The notes: generated by a model from the letters alone, not told the origin. 64,000 bases of DNA from Armatimonadota bacterium (GCA_023511795.1 JAIMAU010000004.1:1-64000), one strand, 5' to 3'. Positions 53,762-63,659 are shown, counted from the stretch's first letter. Numbers and translations are program-made.

Positions 53762-56146
53762 ATGCAAGTCATCCTAGAAAAAGAGCCCTTTGAAAACAAT
53801 AGCGCACACTGGATGAGGCGCGGCGATTGGCCCGCCAAGTGGATAAGCCACCCAGCAGTACGAGGCACAGAACCATCCGTCACTGCTTTTCGTAGAGAGT
53901 TCAATTTAACAAAAAGGACAAAACTTCGCATTCATGTGAGCGCAGACGAAAGATATGAGCTATTCCTCGACGGCAGGCACATTGGCCGTGGGCCACAGCG
54001 CGGCGACCGCGAAAATTGGTTCTATGAAACCTATGATCTTGATATCCCGGCTGGTAAGCACATGGTTGTTGCCAAAACCTGGTGGCTTGGCCCAAACGGA
54101 CCTTCCCCATATGCCCAGCACACGGTTCGGCCTGGTTTTCTGCTCGCCGCTGAAGGTGTGGATGAGAAACTTATAAACACAGGCTTAGCACGCTGGGAAA
54201 GCAAAAGGCTTGGTGGACACAAGTTTATTAATCCCGGCATGGCATGGGGCACTGGCGCAAAGTTAAATATCGTCGGCTCAGACTTCCCATGGGGCTTTGA
54301 AAAGGGTGAAGGAGATGGTTGGACCCAAGCTGAGGTCGTTGGCGAAGCAGCGAACGCCTCAACGGCAAACGAATTTCCACCCATTTGGATGCTTCGACCT
54401 GCCATGCTTCCACCAATGCTTGAAAAGGATATCACGGTGGGAGTTGTGCGCCATATCGAAGCAATTGCCACTGAAGATACGCATCCAATTCAAGTGAAGG
54501 CAGATAAACACCTTGCTCATGAAGCAGAAGAATGGAATCAGCTCCTAGAAGGAAAAACGATGCTCACAATTGCCCCAAATAGTATGCGGCGCATAATTAT
54601 CGACCTAGGCAATTACTACTGCGCATACCCTGTCTTGGTCACCACAGGCGGCGAAGGTTCAAAAGTTCGAATCCTATGGGCAGAAGCACTTTATGAAAAG
54701 CCCGAAGGCGGACCAAAGGGAAACCGAGATGTTGTAGAAAACAAGTATTTCATCGGCGTCGGCGACATATTCGAACCAGACGGGGGCTCGAAACGCGAGT
54801 TTTCAACGCTTTGGTGGGAAGCTGGCAGATATCTCGAAGTGCTTGTTTCCACTGCAGATGAACCATTGACCATCGAGAAATTAGGCATCCGCGAAACCCA
54901 TTACCCCTATGACATACAAATGGAGTTTGCATCTGCCGACCCACGCCTAGAAGAAGTTGTCCCTATTGCTCGACGTGCACTCGAAATGTGCTCACATGAA
55001 ACATATATGGATTGCCCCTACTATGAACAACTTCAATATATTGGCGATGTCCGTCTTCAAGTCCTAGCCACATACACTTTTACACAGGATGACCGCCTTC
55101 CAAGAAAGGCAATTCTGCAATTTGATCAATCGCGAAAAATTTCAGGAATTACGCAATCCCGTTATCCAAGCCGCATAATGCAAATTATACCGCCATTCTC
55201 CCTGTGGTGGATTGGTATGGTCCATGATTATGCCATGTGGCGAGATGACATTGAATTCGTTCGCGAACGCATGCCGGGTGTCCGTGCAGTGCTCGATGCT
55301 TTCAGACGCTGGGTAAACAATGACAACCTTCTGGAGGCGCCGAATGGATGGAACTTCATGGACTGGGTGCCAAGCTGGGGAAATGGAATACCTCCCGATG
55401 GCGATAAAGGTGTGAGCGGCGTTATAAATTGGCAATTTATTCTCATCCTTGGTCTTGCAGCAGAACTCGAAGAAATGCTAGGTGAAAGAGAGCTTGCCAA
55501 GCGAAATCAAAAACTTGCATATCAGATTAGGAAATCTGCAGAAGAGGCATTCTGGCACCAGGACCGAGGAATTTTTGCAGATAATTTGGCAAAAACTCGA
55601 TTTAGTGAACACACCCAATGCTTAGCTCTTCTCTCTGGAAATATTGACGAATCAAAACGCAATAGCGTTATCCGTGGGCTGCTTGACGACCCCGACCTTG
55701 AGCGCACAACAATATACTTCACCCATTATTTGTTCGAGACTTACCGTCTTATTCGCCGCATGGACCGATTTTTTGAACGAATGAGCCTTTGGTTCGACCT
55801 CAAACGTCTAGGTTTTAAAACAACTTTTGAGCATCCTGAGCCAAGCCGTTCTGACTGCCACGCATGGGGTGCTCACCCAATATATCATTATTTCGCGTCG
55901 GTGCTTGGAATTCGTCCTTCGGAATCAGGCTTTAGGAAAGTAAGGATTGAACCGCAAATTTGGCCACTTACCTGGGCAAAGGGCAAATTACCTCATCCAA
56001 ATGGCTTTATTTCGGTTGACCTCGCAATAAAAGACAGCAAACTTTATGGCTCAATTGAATTACCAGAGGACACATTCGGAACGCTTACATATGGCGACAC
56101 GACTTTGAATCTCAAACCCGGAAAGCAAGAGATTTATCATCACTAA
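53762..56146 (+). CDS. GH78-type alpha-L-rhamnosidase
   Basis: A 794-residue protein with no signal peptide. An N-terminal carbohydrate-binding-like domain (RRGDWPAKWISHPAVRG, SADERYELFLDGRHIGRG) precedes beta domains and an (alpha/alpha)6 barrel starting near MCSHETYMDCPYYEQLQYIG. The latter, with GWNFMDWVPSWGNGIPPDGD, is the GH78 catalytic signature region. SDCHAWGAHPIYHYF and a C-terminal beta domain complete it. It would release L-rhamnose from oligosaccharides or glycosides in the cytoplasm. AGGAG lies six bases before the ATG, 22 bases after the upstream gene. Confidence 0.87.
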   Translation: MQVILEKEPFENNSAHWMRRGDWPAKWISHPAVRGTEPSVTAFRREFNLTKRTKLRIHVSADERYELFLDGRHIGRGPQRGDRENWFYETYDLDIPAGKHMVVAKTWWLGPNGPSPYAQHTVRPGFLLAAEGVDEKLINTGLARWESKRLGGHKFINPGMAWGTGAKLNIVGSDFPWGFEKGEGDGWTQAEVVGEAANASTANEFPPIWMLRPAMLPPMLEKDITVGVVRHIEAIATEDTHPIQVKADKHLAHEAEEWNQLLEGKTMLTIAPNSMRRIIIDLGNYYCAYPVLVTTGGEGSKVRILWAEALYEKPEGGPKGNRDVVENKYFIGVGDIFEPDGGSKREFSTLWWEAGRYLEVLVSTADEPLTIEKLGIRETHYPYDIQMEFASADPRLEEVVPIARRALEMCSHETYMDCPYYEQLQYIGDVRLQVLATYTFTQDDRLPRKAILQFDQSRKISGITQSRYPSRIMQIIPPFSLWWIGMVHDYAMWRDDIEFVRERMPGVRAVLDAFRRWVNNDNLLEAPNGWNFMDWVPSWGNGIPPDGDKGVSGVINWQFILILGLAAELEEMLGERELAKRNQKLAYQIRKSAEEAFWHQDRGIFADNLAKTRFSEHTQCLALLSGNIDESKRNSVIRGLLDDPDLERTTIYFTHYLFETYRLIRRMDRFFERMSLWFDLKRLGFKTTFEHPEPSRSDCHAWGAHPIYHYFASVLGIRPSESGFRKVRIEPQIWPLTWAKGKLPHPNGFISVDLAIKDSKLYGSIELPEDTFGTLTYGDTTLNLKPGKQEIYHH

Positions 56147-56225
56147 TGGCGTCTCTGAGAATGTAACAGCTTTCCAATATTATTCAAAATTACAATCACA
56201 TGACAAAACTCTTTGATAACAAATC

Positions 56226-56254
56226 TTGACCACCTGCGCCAATTCTGCTAGACT
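56226..56254 (+). promoter_or_regulatory. Sigma-70-like promoter for dprA
   Basis: TTGACC, a 17-base spacer and TAGACT lie about 30 bases before the dprA ATG. Confidence 0.5.
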
Positions 56255-56285
56255 CTGCCGAGTAAACAGCCATAAGGGAGCTATG

Positions 56286-57359
56286 ATGTCCGTAGAAAAT
56301 TGGATACGTTTGGCAAAAATAGAAAATCCAAAGAAAGCTCTTGCCCTTGTAGAGCACTTTGGCGGTCCCGATGAATTGTTCCACGTTAGTGCTAAAGAAC
56401 TCGTACATGTTTGCGACATTCACCCTAGGACTGTCGAGCGCATACAACAAGTAGCTGTGGAACCGGTGGACAAAGAACTTGCCAGTCTAGAAAAGGTTGG
56501 CGGCAAAATTGTTACTTATTGGGATGAAAACTACCCAGCGAACCTCAGGCAAATATTCGACCCGCCGCCCGTTCTATTTGTTCTTGGCGAACTACGTGAG
56601 GAAGACCGGTTTGCAGTAGCGGTCGTCGGAACCCGCCGCCCCACAGAGTATGGCCGTTCGATAGCAATAAAACTCAGCCGCGATCTTGCACGCAGGGGAT
56701 TAACGGTTGTGAGTGGCTTAGCTCGAGGGATAGACACAATTGCCCACACTGCAGCAATCCAGGCTGGCAGAACAATTGCTGTTCTTGGAAGTGGAATTGA
56801 CGTGCCCTACCCTTACGAAAACCGAGGGCTGATGAAGAAAATTAGCGAAAACGGAGCCGTAATCTCGGAATTTGCACCTGGCACCCAACCAGAGTCTTGG
56901 CGGTTCCCTGTGCGCAATCGCCTTGTTAGTGGTCTAGCGCTTGGAGTAGTGGTTATTGAAAGCGGCGTTGAGGGAGGTGCTATGATTACCGCAACGCTTG
57001 CGGCCGACCAGGGTCGTGACGTTTGGGCTGTGCCTGGACCTACGGACAGCGCTACAAGCCAAGGACCCCATAAACTTATCAAAGAAGGAGCAAAACTCAT
57101 CGAGCATGCAGAAGACGTTTTAGAAGACCTTGGAATTGAAGCCGAAAGCACAGGGCGAGAGCGGCAAAGCATACCTAGCAACCTAACAACCGAACAGAAG
57201 GCTATTCTCCAAGTTCTCAATCTTCACCCAAAACATGTTGATGAGATCATTGGAGAATGCAGGCTAACGGCAGCTACTGCTAATAGCACCCTTACTATTC
57301 TGGAAATGCTTGGCCTTATTCGCCGAGTACCAGGAAACGCATATGTTAGAGCAGTCTAA
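56286..57359 (+). CDS. dprA: DNA-processing protein DprA
   Basis: About 357 residues. An N-terminal helical region (IHPRTVERIQQVA) leads to the Rossmann core: VAVVGTRRPTEYGRSIAIKL, VVSGLARGIDTIAHTAA, IAVLGSGIDVPYPYENRGL, FPVRNRLVSGLALGVVVIE and GRDVWAVPGP. The C-terminus is a winged-helix domain (LTTEQKAILQVLNLHPKHVD). It loads RecA on incoming single-stranded DNA during natural transformation. With pilT in the same window, competence is plausible. ATG 56283 or 56286 follows GGGAG; the frame from 56226 is rejected. Confidence 0.93.
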   Translation: MSVENWIRLAKIENPKKALALVEHFGGPDELFHVSAKELVHVCDIHPRTVERIQQVAVEPVDKELASLEKVGGKIVTYWDENYPANLRQIFDPPPVLFVLGELREEDRFAVAVVGTRRPTEYGRSIAIKLSRDLARRGLTVVSGLARGIDTIAHTAAIQAGRTIAVLGSGIDVPYPYENRGLMKKISENGAVISEFAPGTQPESWRFPVRNRLVSGLALGVVVIESGVEGGAMITATLAADQGRDVWAVPGPTDSATSQGPHKLIKEGAKLIEHAEDVLEDLGIEAESTGRERQSIPSNLTTEQKAILQVLNLHPKHVDEIIGECRLTAATANSTLTILEMLGLIRRVPGNAYVRAV

Positions 57360-57462
57360 TTTCGATTACTAAGCCAACGCTCATCGTTGCACAATAATCA
57401 GATTTATGATTAAATTTTTGCTTCAAGCAAAGCAAGGTCGAAACTGAATATCTTCATAGGAA

Positions 57463-57491
57463 TTGACACAACAGATTAGCAGCATTATAAT
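57463..57491 (+). promoter_or_regulatory. Perfect consensus sigma-70 promoter with no gene directly downstream
   Basis: TTGACA at 57463-57468, a 17-base spacer and TATAAT at 57486-57491 match the consensus at all twelve positions. The next start codon of a real gene is 283 bases away. Confidence 0.75.
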
Positions 57492-57497
57492 TCTTCT

Positions 57498-57650
57498 CTC
57501 GTAAGTAGAAAGGATAATATTTGGAACTTTCGGGAGCGAAATCTGGTCTTAAGTTACTGACCACCGCTCCCGATAATCGTGTCAGCAAAGTAATTTCATT
57601 TGGGGTGGGAGTAAACAAACGCCCAAACTAAAATCCAGCGTTTGCAATTC
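57498..57650 (+). ncRNA. Candidate structured RNA or long leader upstream of topA
   Basis: Transcription from the consensus promoter should begin near 57498. Downstream, CGGGAGCG (57531-57538) pairs with CGCTCCCG (57565-57572), enclosing a nested TGGTC/GACCA stem (57544-57548 with 57559-57563). CAAACGC (57616-57622) pairs with GCGTTTG (57638-57644). No reading frame or known riboswitch or 6S signature was recognised, and the 3' end is a guess. Confidence 0.35.
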
Positions 57651-57664
57651 AATTATCCACCTCG

Positions 57665-57692
57665 TTTGATAACAAAAAACTTCGGCTATAAT
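57665..57692 (+). promoter_or_regulatory. Sigma-70-like promoter for topA
   Basis: TTTGAT, a 16-base spacer and a perfect TATAAT at 57687-57692 lie about 80 bases before the topA ATG. Confidence 0.55.
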
Positions 57693-57773
57693 GAAGTGCC
57701 AGCATAGGGAAGGATTATCGCTTGGTCAGATTAATTAGAAATTTTTCGCCTAATTGGCAGGTTTTAAATTAGG

Positions 57774-60164
57774 ATGTCAAAAGCACTTATTATTGTTGAA
57801 TCACCGGCAAAAACTAAAACTTTAAAGAACTTCCTGGAGGATGAGTTTAACGTCGAAGCTTCGATGGGCCACGTCCGCGACCTTCCCGAGAAGGAACTCG
57901 GAGTAGACATCGAGCATGGGTTCAAACCCAAGTACGTTATAATTCCGGAACGGAAGAAAGTTCTTGCTCACCTAAAGAAGCAAGCAAAAAGAGCAGGGCA
58001 AGTTTATCTAGCCACCGACCCTGACCGTGAGGGCGAGGCAATCGCATGGCACCTGATTCAGGTCCTTGGCCTTAAAAATGCTAAGCGCATTGCCTTCAAC
58101 GAAATCACTCGCAACGCCGTCCGAGATGCCCTAGCTCATCCACAGGAGGTAAACGAGCGCCTTGTAGATGCCCAGCAAGCACGCAGAGTTCTGGATAGGC
58201 TTGTTGGATACAAGCTAAGTCCACTCCTTTGGCAAAAGGTAAAGAAATACCTAAGCGCCGGCCGAGTACAATCAGTCGCTGTGCGTCTTATATGTGACCG
58301 AGAGCGCGAAATTCAAGCATTTGTCCCAGAGGAATACTGGTCTCTAACTGCATTACTCACAAAATTCGATAATGAAAAACAATTCTCAGCAAAGCTTGTC
58401 GAAAAAAATGGTGAGAAGATCAAACTAAAGAATGAATCTGAGGCAAAACAGGTCCTCAGCGACCTTGAAGGCGCAAAATACATAGTTGTTAGTATCAAGG
58501 AACGTGAGCAAAAACGACATCCTTCACCTCCGTTTATTACGAGTACACTCCAGCAAGATGCATCGCGCAAGCTTGGTTTTTCTAGCAAAAAGACAATGCT
58601 TATAGCCCAAGAACTCTACGAAGGTATAGAGCTTGGGCCGGAAGGCTCCGTCGGCTTAATTACATACATGCGGACAGACTCCACCCGAGTTGCATCTGAG
58701 GCAATAGCCCAAGCACGTAATTTTATAGAGTCGGAGTTTGGCAAGGAGTATCTGCCCGCAGACCCAAGACAATACAAATCAAAGAAAACAGCCCAAGATG
58801 CACATGAGGCTATACGCCCTACACTTGTCTCACGACGGCCCGAAGATGTAAAAAAGTATTTGACCGCAGACCAATTTCGCCTTTATCAACTTATCTGGCA
58901 GCGTTTCCTGGCAAGCCAAATGGAATCTGCCGTGCTAAAAATCACTACTGTCGATATTTCGGCAAAAGACTATTTGTTTAGAGCAAACGGTTCAACAGTA
59001 AAATTCCCGGGTTTCACCATACTTTATATTGAAGGCAAGGATAATGGAAAAGATGAGGAAGAAGACCAAATTCTGCCAAGACTAGCGAAAGACGAAACTT
59101 TGCACCTAGTCAAGATGATTCCAAAACAACATTTCACCGAGCCTCCGCCGAGGTACACTGAAGCAACGCTTGTAAAAGCGCTTGAGGAAAAAGGAATTGG
59201 CCGCCCAAGCACATATGCGACAATCATTTCGACGATTCAGGAAAGGAAATATGTTCTACTAGAGGACAGGAAGTTTGTGCCAACTGAATTAGGATTCGTT
59301 GTAAATGACCTTTTAGTGAAACACTTCCCAGATATTATTGACGTGGAGTTTACCGCTGGTGTTGAATCGAAACTTGATGAAATCGAAGAGGGCGAGCTCA
59401 ACTGGGTTGACGTACTAAATGAGTTCTGGAACCCATTCAAAAGCGCATTAGAAAATGCGGAAAAAAACATGGAAAAAGTAAAGATTTTTCCAAAGGAAAC
59501 AAACGAAAAATGCCCAAATTGCGGTCTTCCGCTCTTTATTTGGGAAAGCAAATTTGGACAATTGTTCTTGGGATGCTCAGGCTACCCTACATGCAAAACA
59601 GTCGTTTCCAAAGGAATCGGCGAACCATGCCCAGTACCAGGATGTGGTGGGACAATCGTTGAAGCCAGCGCTGGAAGTGGAAAATACAGGTGCAGTAATT
59701 ATCCAAAGTGCACATACGCTTCCCACGCAGAGAACAACACGAACGGCAATGGTGGTGAGGAAGTCACAGACCAAAACTGTCCGCAGTGTGGAAAACCGCT
59801 TGTAAAGCGCACAAGCAAGTACGGAAAGTTCCTTGGCTGTTCTGGATATCCAAAATGCAAATACATTGAAAACATCCCACAACCTGTTGGAGTTGCATGC
59901 CCAATCGAAGGATGCACAGGCGAAATCGCAGAGAAACAAACTCGAAGGGGAAAAACATTTTATGGCTGCAATCGGTATCCCGAATGCACTTTTGTATCAT
60001 GGGATAAGCCGATTGGTCGCAAATGTCCAAAGTGTGGTTCAATGCTTGTTGAAAAACAATGGAACGGTAATCCTCGAGGCATTGAATGTATAGCGGAGGA
60101 ATGCGATTATAAGGAATCCATAACGGAAGAACCTAAAGAAGAGGTAATTGCCTCTCAAGTTTAA
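57774..60164 (+). CDS. topA: DNA topoisomerase I with five C-terminal zinc modules
   Basis: A 796-residue type IA topoisomerase. The TOPRIM domain has LIIVESPAKTKTL and YLATDPDREGEAIAWHL. LSAGRVQSVAVRLI is in the arch, and GLITYMRTDSTRVASEA contains the active tyrosine. PPRYTEATLVKALEEKGIGR follows. The C-terminus carries five Cys4 modules beginning CPNCGLPLF, CPVPGCGG, CPQCGKPLV, CPIEGCTG and CPKCGSML, more than the usual three or four. It relaxes negative supercoils. No clear Shine-Dalgarno is seen before ATG 57774, and a terminator follows the gene. Confidence 0.96.
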   Translation: MSKALIIVESPAKTKTLKNFLEDEFNVEASMGHVRDLPEKELGVDIEHGFKPKYVIIPERKKVLAHLKKQAKRAGQVYLATDPDREGEAIAWHLIQVLGLKNAKRIAFNEITRNAVRDALAHPQEVNERLVDAQQARRVLDRLVGYKLSPLLWQKVKKYLSAGRVQSVAVRLICDREREIQAFVPEEYWSLTALLTKFDNEKQFSAKLVEKNGEKIKLKNESEAKQVLSDLEGAKYIVVSIKEREQKRHPSPPFITSTLQQDASRKLGFSSKKTMLIAQELYEGIELGPEGSVGLITYMRTDSTRVASEAIAQARNFIESEFGKEYLPADPRQYKSKKTAQDAHEAIRPTLVSRRPEDVKKYLTADQFRLYQLIWQRFLASQMESAVLKITTVDISAKDYLFRANGSTVKFPGFTILYIEGKDNGKDEEEDQILPRLAKDETLHLVKMIPKQHFTEPPPRYTEATLVKALEEKGIGRPSTYATIISTIQERKYVLLEDRKFVPTELGFVVNDLLVKHFPDIIDVEFTAGVESKLDEIEEGELNWVDVLNEFWNPFKSALENAEKNMEKVKIFPKETNEKCPNCGLPLFIWESKFGQLFLGCSGYPTCKTVVSKGIGEPCPVPGCGGTIVEASAGSGKYRCSNYPKCTYASHAENNTNGNGGEEVTDQNCPQCGKPLVKRTSKYGKFLGCSGYPKCKYIENIPQPVGVACPIEGCTGEIAEKQTRRGKTFYGCNRYPECTFVSWDKPIGRKCPKCGSMLVEKQWNGNPRGIECIAEECDYKESITEEPKEEVIASQV

Positions 60165-60186
60165 AAGCTCTTACTGATGACAAACA

Positions 60187-60240
60187 AGCCGGTTTGGGAT
60201 AGAATGCTTTTAAAGCATGCCAAGCTGGCTGTTTATTTTT
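60187..60240 (+). terminator. Rho-independent terminator after topA
   Basis: AGCCGGTTTGG (60187-60197) pairs with CCAAGCTGGCT (60220-60230) with two G-U pairs. A nested ATGCTTT/AAAGCAT stem sits inside. GTTTATTTTT follows. Confidence 0.75.
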
Positions 60241-60267
60241 GGAATTATTTTAAAATCGGAGGAATAT

Positions 60268-61281
60268 ATGGCAATACGAATTGCGTTCATAGGATTCCGC
60301 CATTCTCATATCTTTGATCTTTACTCTCGTGCCAATGCGTCCAACGACTTCGAAGTAATCGCGGCATGCGAGGAAGACGACGAAACAAGACAACAACTTA
60401 ACGAAAGCATGAGGGCGCGGATTACCCATGATAACTTTGATAAAATGCTTGACGAAGTTGAATGCGATGCAATAGCAGTGGGCAACTATTATGGAAAACG
60501 AGGGAGCATAATCATTAGGGCACTTGAAAGTGGTAAACATGTTATTTCTGACAAACCAATCTGCACAAGCTTTGATGAACTCGATAAAATCAACATGCTC
60601 TCCATCGAAAATCAGCTCAAGGTAGGTTGCATGCTCGACTTGCGCGATAAAGGGCAATTCATTCGCGCTCACGAACTTATCCATGCGGGCGCAATTGGCG
60701 AAGTTCACGGCGTTGTTGTTTATGGCCAGCATCCGCTACTGTTCGGCACACGACCAGCCTGGTACTTTGAAGAGGGAAAACACGGTGGGACTATCAACGA
60801 CATTGGAATACACGCCTTTGACCTGATTCCCTGGGCAACCGGGCTCGAGTGGTCACAAATTGTTGCTGCCAGAAGTTGGAACGCCTTTGCAACTCAGACG
60901 CCACATTTCCGTGATGCCGGTCAGTTTATGCTCAAGTTGTCTAATGACGGAGGAGTAGTCGGCGATGTTTCATATTTCATGCCGAATTCGCTAGGCTATA
61001 CACTCGACTTTTATTGGCGAATGACTTTCTTTGGACGCGAAGGCATAATTGAAACGTCCAGCACTGCAAAATCAATAATGCTTGCGAAAGATGGGAATAA
61101 AGAACCCGAGATGTTTCCACCCGCAAAAGACAACTCAGGTGGATATCTTAGGTCCTTTGCAGAAGAGGTCTTACATGGAAAAACTGAAGGGCTTTCAACA
61201 GAGGATGTGCTTCGAGCTAGCTATGTAGCACTTTTGACACAGCACGCAGGCGACGAAGGGTTATTTGGCATAGAGATATGA
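60268..61281 (+). CDS. Gfo/Idh/MocA-family oxidoreductase
   Basis: A 337-residue NAD(P)-dependent enzyme. RIAFIGFRHSHIFDLYSRAN is the Rossmann start (with H-S-H in place of the usual G-x-G-x-x-G end), and GKHVISDKPICTSF holds the catalytic lysine (the E-K-P motif reads D-K-P). GTINDIGIHAFDLIPWATG carries the conserved D-x-G-x-H-x-x-D. It probably oxidises or reduces a sugar or polyol. ATG at 60268 is fixed by CGGAGG five bases upstream; the frame starting at 60217 lies within the topA terminator. Confidence 0.88.
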   Translation: MAIRIAFIGFRHSHIFDLYSRANASNDFEVIAACEEDDETRQQLNESMRARITHDNFDKMLDEVECDAIAVGNYYGKRGSIIIRALESGKHVISDKPICTSFDELDKINMLSIENQLKVGCMLDLRDKGQFIRAHELIHAGAIGEVHGVVVYGQHPLLFGTRPAWYFEEGKHGGTINDIGIHAFDLIPWATGLEWSQIVAARSWNAFATQTPHFRDAGQFMLKLSNDGGVVGDVSYFMPNSLGYTLDFYWRMTFFGREGIIETSSTAKSIMLAKDGNKEPEMFPPAKDNSGGYLRSFAEEVLHGKTEGLSTEDVLRASYVALLTQHAGDEGLFGIEI

Positions 61282-61335
61282 TTTAATTTGAAAGGCACAG
61301 AGGCTTTTATAAAATTTCTAAGAATTATCAAGCAT

Positions 61336-62706
61336 ATGCCTAATAATGGTGAATTAACAATAATCGGTGGGGGACTAGCAGGAGCAGAAGCCGCTTGGCA
61401 GGCGGCACAACGCGGCATAGAGGTTTGTCTATATGAAATGCGCCCCAAGAAACAAACACCTGCGCATAAGACGGGTCTCCTTGCCGAGCTTGTATGTAGT
61501 AACTCCCTCAAATCAAACCTCCTCACAACAGCCTCTGGACTCCTTAAGGAAGAAATGCGTATCCTAAATTCAGTTGTCATTGCCTGCGCAGACGATAATC
61601 GCGTTCCGGCTGGGGAAGCTCTAGCAGTTGACCGTGATAAGTTTGCCGAGTGTGTTACCGAGCGCGTATCATCGTTATCAAACGTTACTCTAATTCGAAA
61701 AGAGATTACCAAAATTCCCAAAGAAGGCACGACAATTATTGCTTCAGGACCTCTAACATCTGATGCCCTAGCTCGGGAAATCAGCAAGCTCACTGGGCGC
61801 GAGCACCTCTATTTTTATGACGCAGTCGCCCCCACTGTCACCGCAGATTCCATTAACTATGACAAGGCTTTCCGCGCTTCGCGATACGGCAAAGGAGAAG
61901 CAGCTTATCTTAATTGTCCGATGATTGAAGAAGAATACAATGCCTTTTGGGAAGCTTTGATATCTGCTGAGCGGGTACCCCTTGCTGAATTTGAACCCTT
62001 GAAGCTTTTTGAAGGCTGTATGCCTATTGAAGAATTGGCATCAAGGGGAAAACAAACACTCCTCTTTGGACCGTTAAAACCAGTAGGTCTAATAGATCCC
62101 AGAACAGGCAAGCGCCCCTTTGCTGTCGTTCAACTTCGGCAAGAGAACATAGAAGGCACACTATATGGCCTTGTGGGCTTCCAGACCCGGCTAAAGTGGG
62201 GAGAGCAAGAACGCGTTTTCCGCATGATTCCCTGCCTAGAACACGCAGAATTTGTTCGGTTTGGTGTAATGCACCGAAATACTTATATAGACTCGCCACG
62301 CCTCTTGCAACCTACCATGAAGTTTGACCCCCAAAAAACTACCCGCCAGCCTCAGACAAAGAATACTCACTCTGCGTCAAACTTGTTTTTTGCCGGGCAA
62401 ATCACAGGCGTCGAAGGCTATGTGGAATCAGCGGCAATGGGGTTGGTCGCTGGTATTAATGCATCACGACTCCTAAAAGGCGAGGAACTTCTTACCTTTC
62501 CCCGGGAGAGCATGATTGGCTCACTAGCAAACTACATCTCTTCGCCCACAATAACCAATTTTCAACCAATGAACGCAAACTTTGGCATTCTTCCAAAACC
62601 GGAGCCGCCAATTCGAAACAAGCAAGAGCGTCAACGCCGCCAAGTCGAAATTGCAATTGGGTCAATTCGAAAGATGGCCCTTGTGCTGCAACAACATGTT
62701 TGTTAG
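61336..62706 (+). CDS. trmFO: Methylenetetrahydrofolate-tRNA (uracil-5-)-methyltransferase TrmFO
   Basis: About 456 residues. [20 protein letters not shown] is the FAD site, [16 protein letters not shown] and [20 protein letters not shown] are family hallmarks, and [18 protein letters not shown] contains the catalytic-region cysteine. [19 protein letters not shown] closes the flavin domain. It methylates U54 of tRNA using methylene-THF instead of SAM. ATG at 61336 is preferred over TTG 61288, giving [13 protein letters not shown]. It lies 54 bases after the oxidoreductase gene. Confidence 0.95.
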   Translation: MPNNGELTIIGGGLAGAEAAWQAAQRGIEVCLYEMRPKKQTPAHKTGLLAELVCSNSLKSNLLTTASGLLKEEMRILNSVVIACADDNRVPAGEALAVDRDKFAECVTERVSSLSNVTLIRKEITKIPKEGTTIIASGPLTSDALAREISKLTGREHLYFYDAVAPTVTADSINYDKAFRASRYGKGEAAYLNCPMIEEEYNAFWEALISAERVPLAEFEPLKLFEGCMPIEELASRGKQTLLFGPLKPVGLIDPRTGKRPFAVVQLRQENIEGTLYGLVGFQTRLKWGEQERVFRMIPCLEHAEFVRFGVMHRNTYIDSPRLLQPTMKFDPQKTTRQPQTKNTHSASNLFFAGQITGVEGYVESAAMGLVAGINASRLLKGEELLTFPRESMIGSLANYISSPTITNFQPMNANFGILPKPEPPIRNKQERQRRQVEIAIGSIRKMALVLQQHVC

Positions 62707-62775
62707 AATCGAATTATCAACGTCATGCTCCTTTTCCATAGAGGACAATTAATTTTAATTAAGTAGCGCTGGCTT

Positions 62776-62804
62776 TTATTTCTCTTGGAGCAAAAGAGGA
62801 ATAA
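62776..62804. repeat. Inverted repeat before the YprB-like gene
   Basis: TTATTTCTCTT and AAGAGGAATAA form an 11-bp stem (one G-T pair) around a 7-base loop, about 70 bases after trmFO and 100 before the next gene. There is no T-run, so its role is unknown. Confidence 0.35.
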
Positions 62805-62903
62805 GCAAAGGGTGCAGTGTCTCAACCTTGTAATCGAATAAGGCCACAAACCCCACATCAATCCAACGCCAATATGAAAGTATGCAGGACAAGGTGGTAA
62901 ACA

Positions 62904-63659
62904 ATGCTTTCGCCTGATTTGCGACGCAAGCTATCGAAATTTAATCTAGAGCGCAATAAAACAGAAACTTTAGAGTACCACATCACTCCAACGACACTTG
63001 AAAGCGTCATCCCTGGCCGCGTTCATGAACATGAGTATGGCGAATTATACATAGTCGAACGCTCGGCTGGCGATTTCGGCATCCTGCCCCAAGAGGAGCT
63101 TATTAGTAGACTGACCGTACTCACTACTTTAGGCTATTCACCTGAGGAGACACTGTTCCTAGACATCGAAACTTGCGGCATGGCTAGCCGTCCTCTTTTC
63201 TTAATAGGAATTATGCGAGTGTGTGATGGCGAATTGAGGATAGAACAGTTCTTTGCGAGAAACTACGCCGAAGAAAAAAGCATTCTCGCCCATGCCGCCG
63301 ACACTATTGCCAAGCATAAAATGTTAGCAACGTTTAACGGCAAAGCCTATGATATTCCATATATACGCGACCGTATGCTATACCACAAGCTAGAGGCAAA
63401 GTTTGACGTCGAGCACCTCGACCTCCTGCATCATGCGCGACGAAAGTGGCGTCGAATACTCCCAAACTGCCAACTTAAGACCCTGGAAGAGAACATTTGC
63501 GGTCGTAGGAGATTTGGCGATATTCCCAGAGAAATCATACCCGAGCTTTACCATGCTTTTGTGCGCACTGGAAATGCCGAGACCATCGAGATCATCTTTC
63601 GCCACAATGCCCTCGATTTGATAGCAATGGCAGAACTCCTGCCCCATATCGGGCTATAA
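62904..63659 (+). CDS. YprB-type ribonuclease-H-like exonuclease
   Basis: A 251-residue 3'-5' exonuclease-fold protein. LFLDIETCG is the Exo I motif, ATFNGKAYDIPYIRDRML Exo II with Asp, and FRHNALDLIAMAELL Exo III. This matches the RNase H-like domain of Bacillus YprB, here without its TPR part, and it probably acts on DNA or RNA in metabolism or repair. The N-terminal 60 residues (NLERNKTETLEYHITPTTLE) are unassigned. The start lacks a strong ribosome site. Confidence 0.82.
   Translation: MLSPDLRRKLSKFNLERNKTETLEYHITPTTLESVIPGRVHEHEYGELYIVERSAGDFGILPQEELISRLTVLTTLGYSPEETLFLDIETCGMASRPLFLIGIMRVCDGELRIEQFFARNYAEEKSILAHAADTIAKHKMLATFNGKAYDIPYIRDRMLYHKLEAKFDVEHLDLLHHARRKWRRILPNCQLKTLEENICGRRRFGDIPREIIPELYHAFVRTGNAETIEIIFRHNALDLIAMAELLPHIGL

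Larger units (their letters stand above)
57360..57773. other. Gene-free stretch between dprA and topA
   Basis: 414 bases with no credible reading frame. It holds a perfect consensus promoter, a structured segment that may be a small RNA or leader, and the topA promoter, each listed separately. The first 90 bases show nothing clear. Confidence 0.6.

Noticed and set aside
54665-54680. tRNA T-loop-like GTTCGAATCC
   Set aside because: It lies inside the rhamnosidase coding frame and no acceptor, D or anticodon stems flank it.
57498-57650. 6S RNA, T-box or known riboswitch
   Set aside because: The 5' and 3' ends do not pair as in 6S RNA, and the GGGTGGG segment does not match the T-box antiterminator sequence. 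Only a generic structured RNA is claimed.
57652-57660. DnaA box-like TTATCCACC (also TTATCCACT near 1846)
   Set aside because: Both are single imperfect matches without clustering or replication genes nearby, so no origin is called.
62776-62804. Terminator after trmFO
   Set aside because: The stem is AT-rich and followed by GCAAAGG, not a T-run, so it is listed only as an inverted repeat.
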